Below, one piece after another: positions 48,401-58,405 of a stretch of 64,000 bases of DNA; position 1 is the stretch's first letter; each line of letters starts with the position of its first letter. Position numbers and translations under genes: made by a program. The stretch lies in the NCBI GenBank assembly GCA_014773175.1, contig VXCM01000339.1, forward strand, positions 620,001 through 684,000, in the 5' to 3' direction. The DNA comes from Lucifuga dentata (taxonomy: Eukaryota > Chordata > Actinopteri > Ophidiiformes > Bythitidae). The notes under the pieces were generated by a model. That model did no database searches, was not told where the DNA came from, and was given only the letters and a program-made list of their open reading frames with translations.

Positions 48401-51400
48401 TTGTAACTTCCAAACATTATAGCAATATTAAGTTGCTGATCAAGAAAAAAAAAACTCCAAAAGCTGCAGATTACTGTAACAGTGGTTACATAATTGGTAA
48501 AAGCAAAACAATTCCCAGAGCAAATCCTTCACTGCCATGGGAAACAGATTTGGGGGAAGAGGGGGGCCTGAAAAATAGCAAGACATGAGCTTTTTTCAAA
48601 GAAACCATCTTATATAAGAGGGCTAAAGTGGGTCAGTCAAGCAGTGAAACATGCTGCGACTGCAATACCCGACATCACTTCACATCAAACATTCCTTTAT
48701 GCTGTACCATCAGACCTTTCAGAGTTTCAGCCATTACACACAAAGTAGAGCGATGCTTTTTTTTTAACCCGTCCTCCCAAAACACAGCCACAAAAAATAA
48801 AAGTGGCTGAGAGTAAATTGGTGAAAAATCTAAAATTATGATGTTGATGAAATATGTTGATGATTTAAATATCGCAACTACTCCCACTGTAATGAGGGAA
48901 GTGAATAATTAGAACACCCAAGGAAAGAACAGGAACACGTCCTTGTATCCACCTAAATTACTTTATGGGTGCACACACAACCACACGTGCACACACATTG
49001 ATTTACACATCTTCCACAGGGGACACATTGTCTCAGCATTCTTGCTAATGCCATTAGCTGCAGGCAGTCAAGAGAACGGAATAATTAAAGAAATTTCACA
49101 GGATAAATCAGGATAAAACTCTTAATTTACTGACTTAATTTTCTCACAGCAATAATAAGGTCATGATCTACCCAATATCTAAGACAATGGAAGCCTGAGT
49201 TATGGCCAGAATGAAATGTTTAATAAGGCCCAAATATGCTGAGGAGGCTGGAAGCAGAATACCTGAAAACATTTTGTCCATTAATTTCTGAAGATGTAAC
49301 AGTGAATTTGCATAATTTATGTACATCAGTAATGGCTAAAATAACCTGCTGTCATGCATTTCCAGCAATTAAAATATTCCAGCAATTATGGAAGGAAGGA
49401 CACCTCCGAAAAGAACTAGGATTTGGGTGATGAAATTTGGACTGTTAAAGGAAAAAATACACAAATTGAAAGAAAATACTTGTGATTGTGAGAAAACCTT
49501 TTCCAGAAGAAGCTGCAGTGCAAAACATCAGCAAATATTCCCACTGTGCTTTATCTCAGATGTAAATTCTGTTATGGCACTTTAGATGCAATTTAAAGCC
49601 CTATTTAACACAAATTCCAGATTGCATTTTCAATTAGTTACCAAACAAATATACAGGAAAGAAATTCTGGCGTCCTCATATGTCTACAGAACTGACACTA
49701 TCTTCTTTTTTAGCATCATTATTCCAAAATAATTATAGCATGAATTAATTCATCCTATTATATACATACCTGCAAAACCCATGAAGTGCTGAATGGTGAG
49801 CGGTATCTTTGTCGCGCGGGCCAGGTTTAGCAAGTAAGACAAAGGGTAGATGTTGCATGCCCTTGAAATGAAGATGGAGAGCTTTATTCACATGAGCAGA
49901 TTATTAAGGAGTATACTTGCTGACTGACACATATTGACAAGAGTACAGACACTTATCATAAACAGATTTGATCATTTTTATCACAACAAAATCTGACATT
50001 TGAATAATATACCCTTCAAAAAAGGAACAGACCTTTTTTTGTAACATTACAAAATTTTGTTTTTGTCATATAATATGAAAAAGTTGCTACAAGGAATTTT
50101 AGTTACATTTTGGTTAAAAATAAAAAAAATCTTTATTTTCATGTATGAAAGTACATGCTTCCCATGAGATTAGGCTGCTGGAGTACACCCATTGATATTA
50201 ACATATTTTCACACACACATACACACACACACAAATCTATGAATATTCTCTTAGGATGCAAACAGAGCAATGCAGCATCATACCGAGGCATGAAGCCAAT
50301 CAGGCTCTTCCAGCTGTTTCTGCTCTGCACACACTTTGGTGTTTCACACAGGATGGAACAGAATGCTAAATGTCATGGGCACAACTATCAGGGACAAAGC
50401 TACCATCCTGGATATACTTGATAAATTCTGACTGAAGTGATCACACTTTTGGAAGTTGCTGTTCAATGTACCTATGTAAAGAGATACCACTGCTTTAGCA
50501 TCGAGGAGAGAGGAGCTTTTAGAGATTCTCCAATAACACCAAATATGATGCCTGGAATAACACAGGGACCAATATCTTAGGCAAGGGACCTGAGTCTGAC
50601 AGGGCTATTACTACAACAGAGCTCTGCCGCACCCCGCAGTCAATATTAGATCTCCTGCACCCTATGGATTTTCAAAAGCAATATCCTGCTCCCAAAACCA
50701 GCCATTTCCTCTTTATCAAAAACCTCTGAGCTATTTGAATAGAAGTAATTAAGCACTTTCATCTGTGCCTCATTTCCAATAAAGCTTGTCTCTACTGTGA
50801 CTGGCAAAGGCTGCAAGGTATAGTGATTAAAATCAACTGCACAACTAAAGAGCGATAAACGGGACTGAATCACTGGGGTTATTTCATTTTAATAGACACT
50901 TTTAGTACTGTACAAGAGGAGCTTGACCTCTATTTCTGCATGTTTATACATCCAGGTCAGCGTCCCATAAGTAGAGTTTGTCAGGCTTTTTCCTCACAAT
51001 CCTTTCGTTACAGAAGAACGAGGACAAAGCTAAACAGGTTTAGTGCTCAAGATACTGTATTTTGCTTATTGGCAGCCCTTAATAATGAACATAAGAGCAT
51101 GGGAAAACAAATCCGCTCACTCAACTCTTTCTTTGGCTCCTTTGACCCACTGGTGGAAGATGGATTGTAATAATAATTGCTGACCATCTGGGCACTGGAC
51201 TGTGAAAGAACAGCTCCTTGGAGTGCAGCCACAAGAGTCCTCAGGCACACGCTGTGGTTACGGCTTTCAGCTTTCAGGCAAGGACAATTGCATAATATGT
51301 AGCCAGCAGTCTATTACTATCCCTCTGCTCCCCACAGGAAGCTAGACCTTAGTGACACAACAATGGCTGCGAATATGAGACATCTGTTATGATATATGTA

Positions 51401-54400
51401 TCGTTAAGGATTTGATGGCTTTCTGACATATAAATACATTACATTCTGGTCTTTAGAGATTCCTGCTAAAGGAGAAAGTAAGTCAACTGTATGTTGAGCA
51501 CTGGTCCAACATAGGAACTCTAGAAAGAAGCCCTTTCCACATATTGCCTTTGGGGCACACAAATGCAATCCATGTTAATGGTTGTTTGTTGTTGCACATA
51601 CAACCATGACTACTGATAAATGTTTTGGGCACACAAGTGCAATATAACAATGGCCATTTAACTGTTAAGAGTAGTTTAGAAGGAATTTTTTCTTTAAAAA
51701 GATGTGGAGGAAAGATAGGACAATCTTCAGTTTTTAGAACTTATAAGACTTAAGATACGGTGACTAATTATCTACAAAATCAGGATGTGTTCAAACATTT
51801 GTTTCATAGAGGTTACACAAAGCAGTGCTGTGCTTCAATATCTTAATCTGCAGAGATGGTGATCATAAGAGACAGGCTGAATGTCATTTTCACAGATCAC
51901 ATGATTTGGGTAAATCACTGCACTGCAGTAGAGAGGCAAGATAGACAACGGGAAAATGGTTCTATCCAAATAAGTGACAGGTAAGTGTGCAGGTAAGATA
52001 ATTCTGGAGCCCCTTCTGGGGCAGAAGGTTTCAAAGCATGAAGAGAAGAAAAGAGAAGAAAAGAGAAGAAAAGAAAAGAAAAGAAAAGAAAAGAGAAGAA
52101 TCCTGGGACCTTTCTCATACCTCTTTCCACTAACTCTGTACTACTGTGTAATGAAAGCAAAATGCCATAAAAAAAAAAAAAAAAAAANAAAAAAAAAAAA
52201 AAAAAAACCCTGATCAGAACAGGTTTCATCCTTATCAACACCATAACTGGATCTCAGTGGGGATCCAAAGGCGACACAGTAGGGAGTTAAGATGCTCCAT
52301 CATGTATCAGAAAAGGATACAAATGCCCCCAGTATGAAGAGGACTTTGAAAACATGGTGGGGAAACGTCAACAATACATATCCCATGTAGCCGAAGAGGA
52401 AAATCTCCCCCAAGAAGTTGAAGACTTCAAAGAGCTGTAAATTATAAAAGGGATGGAGAGGATCAGGAGGGAGAAGGTCATATGAAATGGAGGATTTAGG
52501 ATGGAGGGTGGAATGAAAATGAAAGACTTGGCTTGTATCTGAAATGGGCAAACAGGCTTAAATTTGTACAAACACAACAAATCCAGTGTTGGTATTATTT
52601 CCTGATTCTTTGAGGTATCAGATACAAACATATATATACACATCTTCTCAAGGCCATAATAGTAATTAATATCCTTCTGATGTTTCTGCATTCAATTATA
52701 GGATGTGGTGTGCTTTTATTAAAGATTTAAAAACATGCTTTGGTTAAACATTAAGGTTAACATTGTTAATACCTGCTATAAGAGCCTCGTATCACAAGGA
52801 CACAAGATGCCACTAAGAAAAATAATTCTGTCTGCTTGCACTAAATCACTTTGTCTTTTCCTCTGAGCTGCATCTGCATTATAAATCATAAAAATATAGA
52901 TAAAGGCATTCTGTCAAGCAAACATAGTGCACCATCCACATACACTGACTACCGCATAGCCAATCTACTTTATAGGCAAAGCTTCAGCTGTGCTGCATAG
53001 CCTTTTAAAAGGCTTTTCTCTGATAAACAGTTAGTTGCACTGTGGCAATGATAATGAATAATAAATGCATAGATGAGTATATGCGTATACTTCTGATTTA
53101 TTCTCTCCTCTGTGAAGCTTGCTGCTACAGTACGACACCGTGCTGGCCTCCATCTGTGCTCTGCCTTTTAAGCAGATAGCTGGAGACTGGCCTCCCACCC
53201 AGACACCACTGGACAACCAGAGCACTAATGGCAATTAATGATTGTTTGCATGTGCACACCGCACACAAACACTGGCATCAAAAGACAATATGAACAAAGT
53301 GAGCAGACTGAAAAATATTGTTTAGAAATAACAGTGAAAGAGGCTACAAACATCCCCAATGAACCCACCTGCTTAGTCCTGGTCTTGCCCTCAGAAGACA
53401 AATTGTGAATAGTGTACCTTGCCTGGCTCAACCCACAAAACAGCACTGCCACGATACCTGGGAGATGAAGAAGCATACAAGTTATGTACATAAGACTGAT
53501 TTCTATTACTGTACATTATGTCCAGAAATAAAGTTTTAAAATTCCCTGACATCTGGGAGATGGTGTAACACATCTTCTAAAGATTGATGGGTGTTAAACA
53601 ATTTACTGTATCTGATTAGTACAGAGAAAGCAAAATTGCTTACACATGCACATATTACGTAATCACTCTGAGCAGATGTATGTGTATGCCTGGACCGAGC
53701 CTCTCATATTCAGGATATACTGTACTGTAGGAGGTTCTTCCATGTTATGACAATAACTTCTAATAGGGTTCTTTGTCAGGTTACACAGTTCAACACGGAT
53801 TCATGTTAATATCAAAGCAAGACCTGAGAACTCAAAGCCATACTGCATGGTTTAGATAAGCTGACTTCCAGTTTAGCTGTAAATGGGCTTCAAATTAAAC
53901 ATGGAAATAAAGATTTAAATACAAGGAATGTTAGTAGAAATTACCTTTGTTACATGTGAGAATTCTCCTAAAGGTCCTAAACTGAAGGGTCTTATGGAAA
54001 ACTCTGTGTGCTCCTGCTTTTGTGGATATGTACACTACAGGCCAGAAGTTTGAGGCCAACCCCAGATTTTAAAAAGAAATCATCAATAATGTTTGTTTTA
54101 TAATTTATTGCACAGGAAATGACAAAAATATATAAAATAAATGTAAGTACTTAGTTTTCAGGAAGAATTAGTTAACAAGAGCACATTATATATGGCTTAA
54201 GAAGTGATTTTTAATGATGGCATGCCCAGTCTATATTAGGGCACTGGCACCCCAGTTGTGTTCCAGCTCCCTCACCCAAACTCTCTTGCTTGTGTTTTAA
54301 CATTCTATTCAATAGCCTGCTGTCTGCCTTCTCCCAGATCATTCTGGGATTAACTTGGTACACAGTCTGGTCATGCTCAATCTGGGGGTGGCCTCAAACT

Positions 54401-56509
54401 TCTGGCCGATAGTGTAAGTTGATGACACCAGATCATACCAGCCCAACCCTGTGAAACACCCCGAATCCACCCACTGTCCTGGTTCCAGTGTAGTCCAGCT
54501 GTACAAACAGCTTAATCAAAATGTGCTGTCCAACCCAATTCAAGCATCCTCTGGTTTCTGGCCAAAGACATTTCTATTCCAAAGATATGGAGCTCTGGGA
54601 ACCATAAGGAATGACATCATTATAAGAGATCATGCCAGATGCAGGACAGCAGAAATTAGCAAAAGGGAAACAAAAGATAAGCAAGGCAAAGCAGAGAGAA
54701 AAATACAAAGAAAGACATGCACATAAGGAGACTGAGAGGAAAGAAGGTGGAGGTAGTGATTAGGGCCCCTGCTGGTAAAGAGGAGGTTGGCTGGATTAGA
54801 AAGCTGGAATTTGAAACACACAGCATGAAAGGTGGGCTGGTGCCACCTAGGACATGCTTGCTTTGTTGCAGAAATTCAATTTCATATTTTGCTCCCTCTG
54901 CTTTGACAGAGAATCACAGAAAAATGGAAAAAATGTGAAATTACAGTGATGGGAAGCAATGTGTAGAGGACAGAGCTGACAGTAATAAATACAGCAGCAA
55001 AGAAAAGATAGCAGCTGTGGTTCAAGCCACTATGTGAAGACAGCCCATTACTCTCTGTTCTCCAGCCACTTTCACACTAGGATGCTGACCTGTACCTGGT
55101 CCAATAATTCCTGTTCACAATGTCCTTCCCAGCACTGTTCTGCAAAGTCCTACAGACCATGCCAGCACAGCAGATCTCATTTTCCATTTGGTTTAGGGCA
55201 ACAGCATCCTCCTTGGTTTACATAACACTGACAAAGGTGACACATCATCCACCATCCACACAGTGGCTCTTCCACACAGGACACTTGGCAACAGATGAAA
55301 TGCATCGCTTAATAATATGCTGTTGTGAGGGGCACAAGATTAATGACACCAGGGCTTCCTGCAAGGCTGAGGGTCATTAGGCATACCCTCACTGAATTAC
55401 AGCAATTAACAGACACAGAAAGAGCCTCAATTACCAAAGAACACTGAGGAGGATTCCCATCACTCACAGGAACCCTCTGTATGAGATGCTCCTTCCTCCC
55501 AAATGGGCCATTAAAAGTCTTTTGAAAAAGGTAGCGCTCCAAAGATTGTCACAAAGTTTATTTTTAAGATTACTCTTTCAAAATATTACAACACTACAGG
55601 TTTAAATTGAGAATAAACCAGCTAAATTTACAATTAGCACTGGTTCACAGTACATGGCTCTGTATCAGATAATACTGGTATTACTGCCCTAGGTTTTGCT
55701 GTGGTGTGCCTCCCACACTGGACAGCACTTAAAGTGGTGTACTTTATAGAGAGGGCATCTGGGTCCAATAGACAAAGGTCAAGCTATTTCATTAAAACCC
55801 ATCTTCTCCTCCTCCTCCTCCACAGGCCACAGGGAGTTCTGCTAAGTAAGACGGAGCTCTAACAGTGGTGAATGAGTGTAACTCCTGTCATATCCAGGGC
55901 AGAATGAACAACAACACTCAAACAGGTACAAAGCATTCATACTTCAGAGCTATAACAAGACAATTTTAGCCAACAGAGCCAATGAAGCTTTGCTTTCCAA
56001 ACACACAAACTACTCAAAAATTCAGAAACTATGAATGAATGAAATGGAAAATCAACAAAAACAAAAAACAAAAAATCCCACCAACTCTCCTGGGTGAAGA
56101 ATAAAATACACTATATGGTAAGAATGAGAATATGCAGGTCATGTTGCATCCATATTACATGAGACCTGAGAAATTCTTAGCTTTCCCAGAGACCTAAGCT
56201 AAGCGAAGGCAAGAATGCTATAATGGCTTGCTGCTATCTGTGGTGCCATCTCCAAACTATACGTGTGAACACACTCAGACAAAGGAAGGGAACACTGCTT
56301 TAAAATGAGTAATGGGAGTTGAGGCTTGAATGGTATGAATAGCTCCCTGTATCGTCGGGAGATGGCTACTTTCTCATCTTTCATTTCTTACGTCAACGAC
56401 TTGCAGTTGGTGAGATATATGAGCACTGGTGTATGTGTGTGGGACAGGGGTTCTTCTAAAGTCCTGGAAACCTATACTGTCTAACTTCCCTGCTATCCAG
56501 AACACAAAG

Positions 56510-56544
<35 letters not shown>

Positions 56545-58367
56545 TGCATAATTTTTTACACCTCCTCACCTGAAAGTCCACAGGCCTCAGCTGACAGGAA
56601 GCTGCTCCAGGACAGCAGGAGAAACACTGATGTTTCCAGCAGTGGGCTCTCACACAACCGAGTGAATTTGGTGAGGTGGAAGAACAGTTAAAGATATACA
56701 AGTAAACAATCATACAGTATTAAACGCTCTAAATAGGGCAAGACAAGAAAATGCAACCGTGAAACAAACATACTGTGACTGTTGGGACATGCATTACATG
56801 AACTCTCAAATGTGACATGCTCAGGCACACACCGTGCAGGCAGAGAAACACTGCCGTGTCTGCAAACAAAAAAACAACTGAGGCAGCGGTTAGCAGCTGA
56901 TGTGATTGCTAATCTTGGGACCTGTCATGTAGAGTAACCCACTGGTTCTTAATGAGATCTCTTTTGGGAAATCTCCAATAGATAAATCTACATTGCATTC
57001 TGGTCCTGATGCTGTCCTACATCCAATCTGGTAAAGCTTCTTTCTAAGCCATTAAGCCAGCTTTAAACAATGTTCCAGAAGAAAAACAACCCAGGTGCTA
57101 TATTTGGACTTTTGTATTGGTCCCCCTCTTTGCTTTCAATACTAAAACACTTTGTTGGTTATGATTGGTTCTGTTATTTAACAATGAAAAAGGATAACTT
57201 TGCAAGACTTAAGAAGCTGTCTGAGGCTCTTTCACAAATTACTGTATGAAGAGACAACACAAAAGAGGAGGAGACAGTTGGTATGGTTAGCATCAGCAAA
57301 ACTGAACAAATGCTCACTTTGTGCACTCCTGTCATCTGGAGATCCTTCACTGTAAATAAGAGCTGAGTTCTGTCCCAAACCCTTCATGACACATCCTCAT
57401 TTTTCTTCCTAAAGTCTAATTACTTGAAGATAAGAGACAAATGCCGGACAGCGGAGAAAGCCAAAATCTCAGCAAAGGCCATCGCTTTGATTGACGACCT
57501 CTTTGAAGCCATTTATGTTGCAGCACTTTAGACTTAGCAGAGTTGCTTATGTTGATAAAGGTGGTACAGTAGGGGTGTGTTCGAGAAGCAATTACCAAGT
57601 GGAGGAAGTGGATAGATTGCAGAGGATGCTGAGGTGATAATTGGGTTTGGGTTGCAGGGACAGAGATGGGAGGGGGTGAAAGGATATGAGTGCTGTCATA
57701 ACTGTGAAAGTGAAACCTAAGAGGAAGGAGCCAGCAAGCACTCCTAGAAAATAACCAAAAGAGAAGAAGAAGGCAGGGGGGTCAAAGGTGTGTCCTCCAC
57801 CCATCTGGCCATAGGTTGTGATGCCACTGAAAGACAAATCGAGTGAACATATTGTAAAGGCTCATTTTTTGCAGAAAATACAGCTCCTGTTATAAAACAA
57901 AAAAAGAAATCAATAGTGTAATTATGGCAGAAGTAAATATGAATGTTAGAGACACTGAAATATTTGGGCAATGGCATGGTTTATGAAACTGAAAAAGTAC
58001 AGTCATCAGAAATACAGCCCGTTAAGTTCCTAGTATAAAGCCCTCCAAAGCAGTGGGCATAAATTCACATGTTGATTATGCTGAGCTAAGCCTCTAACTG
58101 CAATTTATTGAAGTCATTCCTAAGAATACATGGCCTTCTTCAGAGGCTGATTCCTTCCATTAAAAAAAATCCATTCTGAATTATTTTCCTCAGAGAGGTC
58201 CCATAGCAGTTAGTGGGAAACAAGGGAAATGCTATTGTTCACAGAAAGTGTACCATCGTGCTATTCACACCACTATAAATATTTACTTTGTGGGGGAAGG
58301 GAGACTTCCACATGGAAGTCACTGAGTACAGAAGAGGCCTCACAGGAGGGAGGGATGAAAAGAGAGA

Positions 58368-58405
<38 letters not shown>

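Larger units (their letters stand above)
49882..52320. other. slc9a9 U12-type intron between exons E and F
   Basis: 2439 nt, GT-AG ends with donor GTATCCTTTT. The branch-like TCCTTAAT lies about 22 nt from the acceptor. It contains (CA)n near 50211-50232, an (AAAAG)n-like tract (52041-52097) and a poly(A) with an N. Confidence 0.75.
53458..56569. other. slc9a9 intron between exons C and D, non-coding
   Basis: Contains the Tc1-like element at 54031-54416 and a (CA)n run near the exon C donor. Otherwise unremarkable. Confidence 0.65.

Noticed and set aside
57688..57720. GT-AG alternatives for the exon B donor (GTTTCA, GTTATG)
   Set aside because: They would remove conserved residues and break phase with exon C. 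The AT-AC solution preserves both.
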